Shown here piece after piece: positions 10,362-19,351 of a stretch of DNA of 64,000 nucleotides. Origin of the DNA: Christiangramia aestuarii. Its GTDB lineage: Bacteria; Bacteroidota; Bacteroidia; Flavobacteriales; Flavobacteriaceae. The notes below the pieces were generated by a model that worked only from the letters and a program-made list of their open reading frames with translations, had not been told where the DNA came from and ran no database searches. Numbering within the stretch: position 1 is the first letter of the stretch; each line of letters opens with the position of its first letter. Both the position numbers and the translations under genes were made by a program. Where the stretch lies: assembly GCF_009735585.1 (NCBI RefSeq), contig NZ_VJVW01000001.1, forward strand, positions 355,697 to 419,696. The letters run 5' to 3'.

Positions 10362-10759
10362 GAATAAGAAAAGCTAATATTCTTCTCTATATCTGGATGA
10401 AGACTTTGCAGCACCGGGCAGGTTCTTCCGGTCCTTTCCAAAATTTCGGTTTCTTTTTTATCAAACTTTCTAGGGAAATGTATAGCAACATCTATCCTGG
10501 AAATACGTCTAGGTTCATCAGCCATGGTCTTGGTAACCTCGGCACTGGCTCCTTTCATATCTACTCCTAGGGATTCCGCCTTGACACCCATTACCGTTAG
10601 CATACAGGTAGCAAGAGCATTTGCCACCGTATCGGTTGGGGAGAAAGCCTCTCCTTTACCATGGTTGTCAACCGGGGCATCGGTGATCATCCTGGAACCA
10701 CTTTGTAAATGCTTAGATTCTGTCCTGAGATCTCCGAGATATTTAACTTTAGAAGTCAT
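10358..10759 (-). CDS. OsmC family protein
   Basis: 133 residues with the OsmC/Ohr fold signature, including two separated cysteines: Cys52 in NALATCMLTVMG and Cys114 in RTCPVLQSL. In the family this cysteine pair reduces organic hydroperoxides. DNHGKGEAFSPTDTVANALA is the typical entry to the first active-site helix. The protein should be cytoplasmic. It overlaps the LysM gene upstream by 11 bases and the DUF922 gene downstream by 4 bases, so all three are probably on one transcript. Whether it is a true peroxidase or a YhfA-like member of unknown role cannot be decided here. Confidence 0.92.
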   Translation of the reverse strand: MTSKVKYLGDLRTESKHLQSGSRMITDAPVDNHGKGEAFSPTDTVANALATCMLTVMGVKAESLGVDMKGASAEVTKTMADEPRRISRIDVAIHFPRKFDKKETEILERTGRTCPVLQSLHPDIEKNISFSYS

Positions 10760-12725
10760 TGGCGTTAGTTATGCTTAGGTCCTTGTTCAGCTTTAGTATA
10801 TAAATCGCGTCGTTAGCGAAACCGCCTCCCGATTTTGGCATATAGTGAAATTTGCTTTCAAAATATTCGGTATAACCGGGATATCTTTCAAAAGATTCAT
10901 ATAGATCTTCAGCAGAAGCAAGTCTCAACAGGACGTCCATGGTTAGATCGTATCCTCTAAGAGCATACTGATTTGGCTGGATCCCGAATCTCTCCTCGTA
11001 ATCATTTATAAAATCTTCAGAAGCCGCGATATCATACTCCCTGTCTACAGAAGGATAATGAAACTTTAAAGTCCCCAGGTGGTTGTTAGAAATAATATCA
11101 CTCTCGTAAGCATTGTTCTTATTGGTAGTTAAAAGGGTAATATCATTTTCCCTGGCCAGCCGGTTCAATGCTGAAGTAGCGCTGCTTACCACGTTAATGT
11201 TTTCAGACTCCAGGATCACCCAGTTAGCTCCCGGACTCATCATCTTTTTCAGCGTCTCTTCTGAAACATAATTATTGGTTGGCGTAACGGTCCTGGCGGA
11301 AGGGATCATACTGGTCAATTCACTTTTGATCTGGAATGCCTGCCCATCGGCAATGATGATCACGTTCTTAGCCTGTGCATTCCTGGAAATATAATCCAAC
11401 ATGGCATTTTTCAGGATCTCATCGCTAGGCCTGGATTGAAAAAGGTTTTCAAAACCTCTCATGCTTCGATTGGAAAGCGGGTTGATAACCGGTACGTTCC
11501 TGGATTCCAGCTTGGAGGCCGCAGCTTCAGTGGTCTCCTTAAGGAAAGGTCCGATCACCGCATTTACATTGGAAAAATCATTAGTGTTGATGATGTTCGC
11601 AACCTGTGAAGGATCACGTTTGGTATCGTAAACTTTCAGATTGGTAGAGATACCCATGGATTTTGCGTTGTCTACCGCCATTAAAACTCCGGAATAAAAA
11701 TCGAGGGAAATCCTTACCACTCTTTCATTCAGAATTGAATTGCGATAGGTTTCGATAGAATCTGCATCTATCTTATTCAGATGGAACGGCAGCATTACCG
11801 CGATTTCTTTAGTACTTCTGTTATTCACAGAGCTGCTCAGGTCTATCTTCATATTGGCTGCATCGGCCATATTGAAATAGTCGTTCTCTTCGGTGCCTTT
11901 TCCCTCAGGATTCTCAGGCACTTTTAAAACCATCCCGAATTTCAGTCCGTCTTTCAAGGCAGGATTCAATTGCTTAAGAGAATCGGCGCTCACTCCAAAT
12001 CTCCTGGTAAGGCTGAAAAGGGTTTCTTTAGGCTGTACCTCGTAGAACCTGAAACGCTCATCGGTAATGATCACCGGTTCGTCTTCCAGAACGTCGGTGC
12101 CTACCCTTATCATCATTCCGGGTTGTAGTACCTCAACTTTTGGGTTCAGGGCATCGAGTTCTTTTAGAGTCATCCCGTATTTACGGGCGATCCCAAACTT
12201 GGTTTCCTTAGGTAGAACAATATGCTCCCTGGTGCTGGTGATCTGGCTTTTCGCAGGATTGGCCGGGGCCGAAGGTTTGCTGGTATTATCTGCAATCAGC
12301 GATCCCGAATCTTCAGTTGAATTTGAACCTCCTACAGGAATCCTGATGGTTTCTCCCATTTGAAGTTCCTTCGAATAAAGCTGCTTGTTATATCTTTTGA
12401 TATCGTCTACGCTTACCTTGTATTCTCTGGCAAGGCTGTAAAGGGTTTCCTTTCTTTTTACCCTGTGCTCCACGAACTGGGAAGCGGCTTTTGTCTTCGA
12501 TTCAGGTTTGGAAGTACTTACCGGGATGACCAGCTTTTCATTAATGCCGATCCCTTCCTTAGCATCGGGATTGTATTTGTAAATATCTTCCTCATCAATA
12601 TTGTAGGTCTGGGAGATACTGAAAACGGTTTCTCCCTTCTTTACCGTATGATATTTATAAGCCTGGGCATTAGCCGAGGTCGAATAGACTTGAAAAAGAA
12701 AACATATTACAAATAGATACTTCAT
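10749..12725 (-). CDS. LysM-repeat protein fused to a PBP1-type ligand-binding domain
   Basis: 658 residues with a signal peptide (KYLFVICFLFQVYSTSANAQ). Four LysM peptidoglycan-binding modules follow at about residues 22-66, 86-130, 166-208 and 225-270, each with the G-E/K-T-xx-S/G-I/L-A/T core (for example HTVKKGETVFSISQTYNI and HRVKRKETLYSLAREYKV). After a linker, residues ~300-650 match the fold of ABC-transporter substrate-binding proteins (IAVMLPFHLNKID, AVIGPFLKETTEAAASKLES, VPVINPLSN). No transporter genes are nearby, so a cell-wall-anchored sensor or scaffold is more likely than uptake. It is downstream of guaA by 31 bases. Confidence 0.85.
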   Translation of the reverse strand: MKYLFVICFLFQVYSTSANAQAYKYHTVKKGETVFSISQTYNIDEEDIYKYNPDAKEGIGINEKLVIPVSTSKPESKTKAASQFVEHRVKRKETLYSLAREYKVSVDDIKRYNKQLYSKELQMGETIRIPVGGSNSTEDSGSLIADNTSKPSAPANPAKSQITSTREHIVLPKETKFGIARKYGMTLKELDALNPKVEVLQPGMMIRVGTDVLEDEPVIITDERFRFYEVQPKETLFSLTRRFGVSADSLKQLNPALKDGLKFGMVLKVPENPEGKGTEENDYFNMADAANMKIDLSSSVNNRSTKEIAVMLPFHLNKIDADSIETYRNSILNERVVRISLDFYSGVLMAVDNAKSMGISTNLKVYDTKRDPSQVANIINTNDFSNVNAVIGPFLKETTEAAASKLESRNVPVINPLSNRSMRGFENLFQSRPSDEILKNAMLDYISRNAQAKNVIIIADGQAFQIKSELTSMIPSARTVTPTNNYVSEETLKKMMSPGANWVILESENINVVSSATSALNRLARENDITLLTTNKNNAYESDIISNNHLGTLKFHYPSVDREYDIAASEDFINDYEERFGIQPNQYALRGYDLTMDVLLRLASAEDLYESFERYPGYTEYFESKFHYMPKSGGGFANDAIYILKLNKDLSITNANDF

Positions 12726-12756
12726 TCTTAAAGATTTAGGTTGTAACGATAATTTT

Positions 12757-14286
12757 TTATTCCCACTCTATGGTTGCAGGTGGTTTGGAGCTTATATCAT
12801 ATACCACTCTATTAACGCCCTTAACACGGTTTATTATTGTATTGGATGTTTTTTGTAAGAATTCATAAGGCAAATTCACCCAGTCTGCGGTCATTCCATC
12901 GGTAGATTCCACAGCTCTTAATGCAACTACCTGCTCATAGGTCCTTTCGTCTCCCATCACTCCAACAGACTGTATAGGTAAAAGGATCGCGCCTGCCTGC
13001 CATACCTTATCATACAGCATCCAGTCTCTTAGGCCCTGGATAAATATATGATCTACTTCCTGAAGTATCCTCACTTTTTCTGCAGTGATATCGCCAAGGA
13101 TCCTGATAGCCAGTCCCGGTCCCGGGAAAGGATGTCTACCCAATAATTCCTTATCTATTCCAAGTTCTTTACCTACTCTCCTTACCTCATCTTTAAATAA
13201 CATCCTTAATGGTTCCACCACTTTCAGTTTCATGAAATCTGGCAATCCCCCTACGTTATGATGAGATTTGATAGTAACCGATGGCCCGTTTACCGAAACA
13301 GACTCTATCACATCTGGATAGATAGTTCCCTGGGCAAGGTAGGTCACATCTGTAATTTCGTGAGCCTCATCATCAAATACCTCGATAAAGGTATTACCGA
13401 TGGCCTTACGTTTTTCTTCAGGATCGCTTAATCCCTTCAGGGCATCCAGAAATCGTGCCGAAGCATCAACTCCCTTAACATTAAGCCCCATATGTTTATA
13501 TTGATCCAGAACGCTTTCGAATTCGTTCTTTCTTAATAAGCCGTTATTAACAAAAATACAGTATAGATTCTTGCCTATAGCTTTATGCAGCAATACCGCC
13601 GCCACCGTAGAATCTACTCCTCCACTCAGGCCAAGCACTACTTTATCATCCCCGATCTTTTCCTTCAGCTCATCTACCGTAAGATCTACAAAGGCTCCTG
13701 GAGTCCAGGTTTGTTTGGTTCCGGCGATCTTAACAAGGAAGTTCTCCAGTAACTGCTTTCCATCGGTCGAATGATATACCTCCGGGTGGAACTGTATCGC
13801 GTAGGTTTCCTCACCTTCTATACGGTAGGCCGCATTCAGTACATCTGAGGTACTAGCAAGTCTCACCGCGTTTTCAGGAAGTTTGATGATGGAATCACTA
13901 TGGCTCATCCATACCTGCGAATTCTCGGTAATATCTTCAAAAAGGGTTTCAGCATCCTTGATCACAGAAAGGTTTGCCCTTCCGTACTCCCGGGTGTCTG
14001 AAGGCTCTACCTTCCCACCAAAGAAATGGGCCAGGTACTGTGCTCCATAACAAACTGCCAGGATAGGAAGTTTACCTCTAATTTGGGAAAGATCTGGATG
14101 GGGAGCATCTTCTGCTCTTACCGAAAACGGACTTCCTGAAAGGATAACCGCTTTAAAACCCGATAAATCTTCTGGAATTTTACTGTAGGGATAAATTTCG
14201 CAGTAAATATTCAGCTCTCTTACTCTGCGCGCGATAAGCTGGGTGTACTGCGAACCGAAGTCTAAGATGAGTACGTTGTTTTGCAT
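12757..14286 (-). CDS. guaA: GMP synthase (glutamine-hydrolysing)
   Basis: Converts XMP to GMP with glutamine and ATP. A class I glutaminase domain comes first (Cys79 in AVCYGAQ, and the His/Glu of FHPEVYHS). It is followed by the ATP-pyrophosphatase domain with [15 protein letters not shown], and the dimerisation domain ending in the invariant IEWE. 509 residues from the ATG at 14286. A TTG two codons upstream is in frame but overlaps the perfect -7 box at 14290-14297, so it is rejected. Only three bases separate that box from the ATG, which suggests a leaderless mRNA. It is first in the unit guaA, LysM/PBP1, OsmC, DUF922. Confidence 0.97.
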   Translation of the reverse strand: MQNNVLILDFGSQYTQLIARRVRELNIYCEIYPYSKIPEDLSGFKAVILSGSPFSVRAEDAPHPDLSQIRGKLPILAVCYGAQYLAHFFGGKVEPSDTREYGRANLSVIKDAETLFEDITENSQVWMSHSDSIIKLPENAVRLASTSDVLNAAYRIEGEETYAIQFHPEVYHSTDGKQLLENFLVKIAGTKQTWTPGAFVDLTVDELKEKIGDDKVVLGLSGGVDSTVAAVLLHKAIGKNLYCIFVNNGLLRKNEFESVLDQYKHMGLNVKGVDASARFLDALKGLSDPEEKRKAIGNTFIEVFDDEAHEITDVTYLAQGTIYPDVIESVSVNGPSVTIKSHHNVGGLPDFMKLKVVEPLRMLFKDEVRRVGKELGIDKELLGRHPFPGPGLAIRILGDITAEKVRILQEVDHIFIQGLRDWMLYDKVWQAGAILLPIQSVGVMGDERTYEQVVALRAVESTDGMTADWVNLPYEFLQKTSNTIINRVKGVNRVVYDISSKPPATIEWE

Positions 14287-14289
14287 GCG

Positions 14290-14297
14290 CAAAAATA
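14290..14297 (-). promoter_or_regulatory. -7 promoter box directly abutting guaA
   Basis: On the minus strand TATTTTTG matches TAnnTTTG exactly and is followed by CGC and then the ATG. With a start site 4-5 bases past the box, transcription would begin at or within the start codon. The -33 region is weak. Confidence 0.7.
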
Positions 14298-14506
14298 GGA
14301 AAATGAGCTAAAAATAAAATAAATACAGCCTATTAATTTCCTTGTTATTACCACTTCTTTTTAATCGCAAAACGGGACCTTAAGACTCCCTGAATTATTC
14401 TCTGAAACAATCGGTTTTAGTCAGAGTCATAAAAAAACCTTCTTTCTTTAACAGCAGCTCAAATTTTTTAATATTTAATTCTTATCTGTTGATATTTTAT
14501 TTAGAA

Positions 14507-14746
14507 ACAGGAAGTTAACTTTACAGTATCCAAATCATGTAAATTGAAACGGGAAGCAGAAACAGGAAAAGGAATAGGTTTAAAGAATCGGCCTGGTTGC
14601 TTCCCAAGGAAACGATTCCTATTTATGGAGTCGATCTATTTATGATAATACTTATCACCTACTTGCTGTTAAATGCATAATGATTAATCTTTTTTTTGCC
14701 CTACATTAAAAGTCCTCAGTTAACTTGGGGATTTTTTCTTTACAAT
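14507..14746 (+). ncRNA. Possible unassigned structured RNA in the gap before guaA
   Basis: The ~510 bases between guaA and the gene at 14798 contain no convincing ORF. Inside are two interleaved complementary pairs: GGGAAGCA (14551-14558) with TGCTTCCC (14598-14605), and AGGAAT (14570-14575) with ATTCCT (14615-14620). This order would give a pseudoknot. A weak stem around GTTAAC with a T run on the plus strand (14707-14738) could end a plus-strand transcript, although no plus-strand gene lies upstream. No promoter box was found that fits, so this is only a candidate; boundaries are approximate. Confidence 0.25.
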
Positions 14747-14775
14747 AAAAAAGTCTCGTGTATACACGAGACTTT
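14744..14775 (-). terminator. Terminator after the NTF2-like gene
   Basis: A perfect palindrome, AAAGTCTCGTG / CACGAGACTTT with TATA between (14750-14775), is followed on the minus strand by TTTTTTATTG. It lies 23 bases past the stop codon at 14798. Confidence 0.93.
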
Positions 14776-14797
14776 AAATTTTTCAACTGCTGAAGTC

Positions 14798-15238
14798 TTA
14801 TTTTGCAGATACCGAAGTACTGATCACGTCACGGTAGATCTTCCATTCACCATCTATTTTTTTCCACAAGGTCGAGTAATGCCCGTGGTCTACCTTTTGC
14901 CCGTCTTTAGTATGTATCTCGTAATTCCCTATCTCGTGGGCATAATCTCCAAAATCCTGAACCTCTTCGGTATTTATCACCAGCTGCATTTCCTGCTGCG
15001 CCATGGGCTTGTGAGCCTCGGTCACGGCAGCCCTGCCGCTTATAGGCTGATGTCCCGACATTTTGAACATCACATCTTCAGCGAAGAAAGAACTAAATTT
15101 TTCATAGTCACCATTTTTCATAGCTTCATGCATTATTTCAGAATTCTCCTTGATAGCAGATTTTGCATCTCCCGAATCCTGGGCATAAGATGAAAAACTA
15201 AAAAGAATGATCGCAAAAAGTACAAATAGTCTTTTCAT
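14798..15238 (-). CDS. Secreted NTF2-like (SnoaL/DUF4440-type) protein
   Basis: 146 residues with a clear signal peptide (KRLFVLFAIILFSFSSYAQ). The mature part has the cone-shaped NTF2-like fold pattern: an initial helix (SEIMHEAMKNGDYEKFSSFF), then AEDVMFKMSG and the closing strand GHYSTLWKKIDGEWKIYRDVIS. Such proteins bind small ligands or are enzymes acting on small molecules; no catalytic residues can be assigned. It is monocistronic with a strong terminator. Inverted repeats with a related core sit both just upstream (15271-15301) and just downstream (14750-14775). Confidence 0.8.
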   Translation of the reverse strand: MKRLFVLFAIILFSFSSYAQDSGDAKSAIKENSEIMHEAMKNGDYEKFSSFFAEDVMFKMSGHQPISGRAAVTEAHKPMAQQEMQLVINTEEVQDFGDYAHEIGNYEIHTKDGQKVDHGHYSTLWKKIDGEWKIYRDVISTSVSAK

Positions 15239-15270
15239 AATATTGATTGGTTTAGTGGTTACTTAGGAGA

Positions 15271-15301
15271 GTGAAAATCTTCGTATACTCGAGATTTTCA
15301 C
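15271..15301. repeat. Inverted repeat upstream of the NTF2-like gene
   Basis: GTGAAAATCT and AGATTTTCAC form a perfect 10-bp stem around an 11-base loop centred on GTATAC. No T run follows on either strand, so it is not a typical terminator. It sits 33 bases before the start of the minus-strand gene, where it could be an operator or a leader hairpin. Confidence 0.5.
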
Positions 15302-15496
15302 AGAACTGAATATACAAAAAAAATAAATCGGAATCATTTAACTATATAGAATACAGCTTCTTACAAAAAGCAATATTCATTTATTTAAACGCAAAAATTA
15401 AAAAACAGGTCTATTTACTTCTAAATCTTCGGAAGGAAATTTCCGTTTACAGATGCGGGAGATTATTTATATTTAGAGTGGTCTAATTTGTTACAT

Positions 15497-16222
15497 ATGA
15501 AATATTTTCCTGCGGTCATTTTTTCGATAGCCATTATCCTCTCTGCCTATTTACTGGGTAACTCGTATGTTTCCCGCGCTAACCCGGATGGAGTCATCTC
15601 GGTGACCGGCTCGGGAAGTGAGAATTTCATTTCAGACCTTATTGTTTGGGAAGGTCGCTTCAGCCGCATGAACCCTAATTTGGAGAAAGCCTATGAACAG
15701 TTAAACCGGGATAAGGAAATCGTAAAAAATTACCTGGTAGAACAGGGAATCGAACCGGAGAATATAGTCTTCAATTCTGTCCAGACAGTGGAGCAACGCG
15801 AAAACCAGTACCAGAACGGTAACTTCACCGGCAGCATCTTTAAGGGGTATGAACTGGTGCAGCCTATAAAGATCGAATCTAATGAGGTTGAAAAGATCGA
15901 GGAGGTCTCCCGGGAGATCACTCAATTGCTCAACAAAGGTGTGCAGTTCAATTCCTCTCCCCCACGATATTACTACACCAGGCTTGCCGACCTTAAGATC
16001 GAAATGATCTCTAAAGCCACCGAAGACGGCCGGTTAAGAGCCGAAAAGATCGCCGAAAACAGCGGTGGTAGTCTCGGAGATCTCAAAAACGCCGGTATGG
16101 GCGTTTTTCAGATCACAGGCCAGAACAGCGGCGAAGACTATAGCTGGAGCGGCGCTTATAACACCGCCGATAAAAATAAAACAGCTTCGATCACCATGAG
16201 GCTGGAATATGAAATAGACTGA
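15497..16222 (+). CDS. SIMPL domain (DUF541) protein
   Basis: 241 residues with one N-terminal hydrophobic segment (YFPAVIFSIAIILSAYLLG) that acts as a signal or anchor, followed by the SIMPL domain: DGVISVTGSGSENFISDLIVW, then alternating strands and helices and the closing DKNKTASITMRLEYEI. SIMPL proteins are periplasmic and have been linked to stress protection, but their biochemistry is not defined. A TTG nine bases upstream is in frame; the ATG at 15497 is chosen because the signal sequence begins there. The stop lies 7 bases from that of the convergent decarboxylase gene. Confidence 0.85.
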   Translation: MKYFPAVIFSIAIILSAYLLGNSYVSRANPDGVISVTGSGSENFISDLIVWEGRFSRMNPNLEKAYEQLNRDKEIVKNYLVEQGIEPENIVFNSVQTVEQRENQYQNGNFTGSIFKGYELVQPIKIESNEVEKIEEVSREITQLLNKGVQFNSSPPRYYYTRLADLKIEMISKATEDGRLRAEKIAENSGGSLGDLKNAGMGVFQITGQNSGEDYSWSGAYNTADKNKTASITMRLEYEID

Positions 16223-16229
16223 TATATAC

Positions 16230-17609
16230 TTATTCCAGTGTCGCCAGGATCTCGTCTATATCCTTTTCGGTAGTATCGGGATTTATAAAGCAAAATCTTA
16301 TCACGCTTTCTTCCTTCCAGATGGAGGGAGTGACCAGCGCGAATCCCGAATTATGATTTCTATAGGTCCAGTCCCGGTAATCTTCAGCAGTCCAACCCTT
16401 TCTTTTGAATAAAACCACAGATAGACTTGAAGGCCTCACCAGTTCAAGGTTAGAGCCATTCTTGATTTTTTCTTCAGCAATTTTGGCCAGTTCTATCCCA
16501 CGTTCTATAGCTTCTTTATACTTATTTGTCCCATGCATGGCTAAAGAAAACCACAAAGGCATTCCTCTTAATCGACGGGTAAGCTGGATCTGGTAATCGG
16601 CCGGGTTAAAGCCCTGTGCTCCTTCATCTTTAAAGATCTCCAGGTAAGCTCCCTTTTGGGAATGGGCTTTTTTCGCCAGTTCCAGGTTCTTATAGATCAC
16701 GGCGCCACAATCGTAAGGAGAGAACAACCATTTGTGGGGGTCTATGGTAATACTATCTGCCTTTTCTATCCCATTGAATAAAAACCTGACCGAATTAGCC
16801 GCCAGGGCTCCACCGCCATAAGCACAATCTACATGCAACCAGATATTCTCTTCTTCGCAAACATCGGCAATTCCCTGCAGGTCATCAATAATTCCCGCAT
16901 TAGTAGTTCCTCCCGTGGCCACTACTGCAAATAGCCTGTCCCGGTCATGCTCGCTGAGACCTTTTATTGCATCCTTAAGTTCATCACCAGAAAGGAATTC
17001 ATCATCTGAATCTATCAGGTGAACATCTGCATCCATTACCTTGGCCATGGATTTTATAGAACTGTGAGCCCCGGTAGAGGTCATTAGTAAGGCTCTTTCT
17101 CTTGCATGTTTGGGCTTCTGCTCTCTCCATTCTTCTCTTGCCGTCACCAAAGCCGATAAATTCGCCGCAGTGCCTCCACTTGTAAATACACCAAAAGCAC
17201 CTTCGGGCAGTTTGGTTAGCGACACCAGCCATTTCATGGCCTGGTTCTCGCAAAATATCCCTCCGGCACCCTCCATCCAGTATGCACCATGTATGCTCGA
17301 GGCTGAAGTTACCAGGTCGAACATGATGGCGGCCCTTGTGGGCGCCGCAGGCACAAAAGCCAGGTGTCTTGGATGATCTATGGGTACGGTAGCCTTTACC
17401 AGCACATCCCGAAATAACTGAAAAGCATTCTCCCCGCCAATACCTTCGGGGGTGATCGTTTCTCCCACTATACGCAATAAGTCTTCCTCCTTTTTAGGAG
17501 ATCCCATTTCTGGGGTCACATTGGAGATCCGGTCTATGGTATATTTCATGACATCCAGGGTCATTTCAACCAGATCCATGTCTATGGTATGCATTCTATT
17601 CTTTTCCAA
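16230..17609 (-). CDS. PLP-dependent group II amino-acid decarboxylase
   Basis: 459 residues of the aromatic-L-amino-acid/glutamate decarboxylase family. The cofactor lysine is Lys293 in TIDPHKWLFSPYDCGA. Asp261 in HVDCAYGGG contacts the pyridine nitrogen, and TSGGTAAN (143-150) binds the phosphate. Substrate specificity cannot be read with confidence. Tyrosine, tryptophan, DOPA and aspartate are all used by members. The start at 17609 overlaps the end of bshC by 14 bases; a second in-frame ATG (17594) would begin just after the bshC stop and is equally possible. The coupling suggests cotranscription with bshC, but no functional link is known to me. Confidence 0.9.
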   Translation of the reverse strand: MEKNRMHTIDMDLVEMTLDVMKYTIDRISNVTPEMGSPKKEEDLLRIVGETITPEGIGGENAFQLFRDVLVKATVPIDHPRHLAFVPAAPTRAAIMFDLVTSASSIHGAYWMEGAGGIFCENQAMKWLVSLTKLPEGAFGVFTSGGTAANLSALVTAREEWREQKPKHARERALLMTSTGAHSSIKSMAKVMDADVHLIDSDDEFLSGDELKDAIKGLSEHDRDRLFAVVATGGTTNAGIIDDLQGIADVCEEENIWLHVDCAYGGGALAANSVRFLFNGIEKADSITIDPHKWLFSPYDCGAVIYKNLELAKKAHSQKGAYLEIFKDEGAQGFNPADYQIQLTRRLRGMPLWFSLAMHGTNKYKEAIERGIELAKIAEEKIKNGSNLELVRPSSLSVVLFKRKGWTAEDYRDWTYRNHNSGFALVTPSIWKEESVIRFCFINPDTTEKDIDEILATLE

Positions 17610-19212
17610 AGGTCAAAATTTTAAAGTTAGCATCCAGAGGATCAAGATTATTCAGTAACTGAGTGATAAGATCTTCTCCATATTCATCATAGAATTCTGA
17701 AAAGTTGGTTTGTCTTTCCTGTAAACTTCGGTTAGGGAAGAGATCGTTCTGTATTTCAGTGATCCTCTCCACCTCGTCCTTCAATTTACGTTTTTGAGCT
17801 TTAAGCAGTCTTTTTTCAAGATTATCCAGGCCTTTTAGCTGTTTTACTTCCTGTGCCTTTACAGCCCCGAGGAAAGACTGATCTGTTTTTTCTGCCAATT
17901 CATACATTTCCTGGAACTGTTTCACCAAATGCTCTTTCTGAGGTGAGAAATCAATGTCAATATTTGAGATCTTTCTTACCTTCCTGTTGATAAGTTCATG
18001 TTGCTTTAGGAAAAGTTCCGGGATAGAAATATCCAGTCTTTCTCTTTTGTAATTTTGCTTGGCACTTTGCAACAAGGCTGAATTCCTGAGCAATAGTATA
18101 GGAAACATCACCTTTTCAGCTTCAAAATAATCCTTTAACTCCAGCCAGTAAGCCAGTTCACCGCCTCCACCTATATAGCATAGATTAGGTAGGATCACTT
18201 CCTGATATAAAGGCCTCATCATCACGTTAGGGCTAAAGCGCTCAGGGTATTGCTGCAATTCGTTCAGGATCTCGTCTTCACTCCAGGAAATTTCGGTTTC
18301 GTGAACATAGTATTTATCCTCTCTTTTGATGATCCTTTCCCTAATCTCCTCATTTAGATAGAATAGGTTGATCTCCCTAGGGTTCACCTGTACATTATAC
18401 CCAAGGGAATTCAAATTTTCTACACTGGCGGAGGTCTTTTCATAGGAAACCTGTTTAAGAAGCTCATTTTTAGCGTAGGGAGCAAAATGATTCTTCAACC
18501 TCGCATCTCCTGCAGCCACGATCACAAGACCGTATTCCCCAAAGATCTCATTAGCGAGGTAGCGGGTGGCATCGGTAAGGTTATCATGGTTTAGATAAGC
18601 ATTTTCAAATAGGGCCTTCAGTTTTTCAGCATTTTCGCCTCCTCCAAGTTCCGCGGAAAAGAGTTCAAAAACATCTTTCAGCCCCTTGGTAGAAAGTTTC
18701 CCAACGGCCGTTTTTCCGGCCCTTTCATCAGCCTTGTTCCATTTGAATTTCTTTCCATGCAGATTAAAGAAATTGATCTCCTCAAAATCATGATCCTCAG
18801 TTGCCATCCAGTAAACCGGCACAAAATCATTTTCCGGATATCTTTCCTTTAAACGGCTGGTTAGATTGATGGTAGAAACGATCTTATAAAGAAAGTACAG
18901 CGGCCCGGTAAATAAATTCAGCTGGTGACCGGTAACCACGGTAAATGTATTCTTCTCCTTTAAAACCTCAATATTCTTTCGCGTCTTATCAGAAACATCT
19001 AATTCCCGATACTGCTCAGTAAGAACCTCAAACAGGTCCTGTCTAATCTTATGGTCATAAGACTCGCTTTTTTCCTTTATCTGGGCTTCGAAATTATCAA
19101 TACGGGGAAAGCGCTTATAAAAGTTCTTCAATTCCTCCTTTTCAGAAAGGTAATCAAGGATGAGATCTGAGAAATAATTTGTTTCTGAGTAAGGTATCTG
19201 CTCTATAGCCAT
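17596..19212 (-). CDS. bshC: Bacillithiol biosynthesis cysteine-adding enzyme BshC
   Basis: Last step of bacillithiol synthesis: joins cysteine to glucosaminyl-malate. The 538-residue protein has the BshC landmarks FTVVTGHQLNLFTGPLYFLYK near residue 95, PVYWMATEDHDFEEIN near 145 and a C-terminal coiled coil (AVKAQEVKQLKGLDNLEKRLLKAQKRKLKDEV, written here by its end points only as residues ~445-480). The start is the ATG at 19212; a TTG one codon upstream is in frame but less likely. Together with ytxJ at 52744 it indicates that this organism uses bacillithiol. The other synthesis genes (bshA, bshB) are not in the window. Confidence 0.95.
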   Translation of the reverse strand: MAIEQIPYSETNYFSDLILDYLSEKEELKNFYKRFPRIDNFEAQIKEKSESYDHKIRQDLFEVLTEQYRELDVSDKTRKNIEVLKEKNTFTVVTGHQLNLFTGPLYFLYKIVSTINLTSRLKERYPENDFVPVYWMATEDHDFEEINFFNLHGKKFKWNKADERAGKTAVGKLSTKGLKDVFELFSAELGGGENAEKLKALFENAYLNHDNLTDATRYLANEIFGEYGLVIVAAGDARLKNHFAPYAKNELLKQVSYEKTSASVENLNSLGYNVQVNPREINLFYLNEEIRERIIKREDKYYVHETEISWSEDEILNELQQYPERFSPNVMMRPLYQEVILPNLCYIGGGGELAYWLELKDYFEAEKVMFPILLLRNSALLQSAKQNYKRERLDISIPELFLKQHELINRKVRKISNIDIDFSPQKEHLVKQFQEMYELAEKTDQSFLGAVKAQEVKQLKGLDNLEKRLLKAQKRKLKDEVERITEIQNDLFPNRSLQERQTNFSEFYDEYGEDLITQLLNNLDPLDANFKILTFGKE

Positions 19213-19351
19213 CAATTGTCTTAAAAATTACCGTAAATATAAAACCTTTTGAAGAGGAAACTAAATTCTGAATTACCCCATAGCTCCGCTTTTATATAAG
19301 ATTAACATACTGGATTATTTCTTATCTTAGAGAAATTAATCCTTCATCATC

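Noticed and set aside
14696..15193. A 165-codon plus-strand ORF over the NTF2-like gene.
   Set aside because: It is antisense to a gene with a signal peptide, domain pattern and terminator; its own product looks like shadow translation, and it crosses the terminator.
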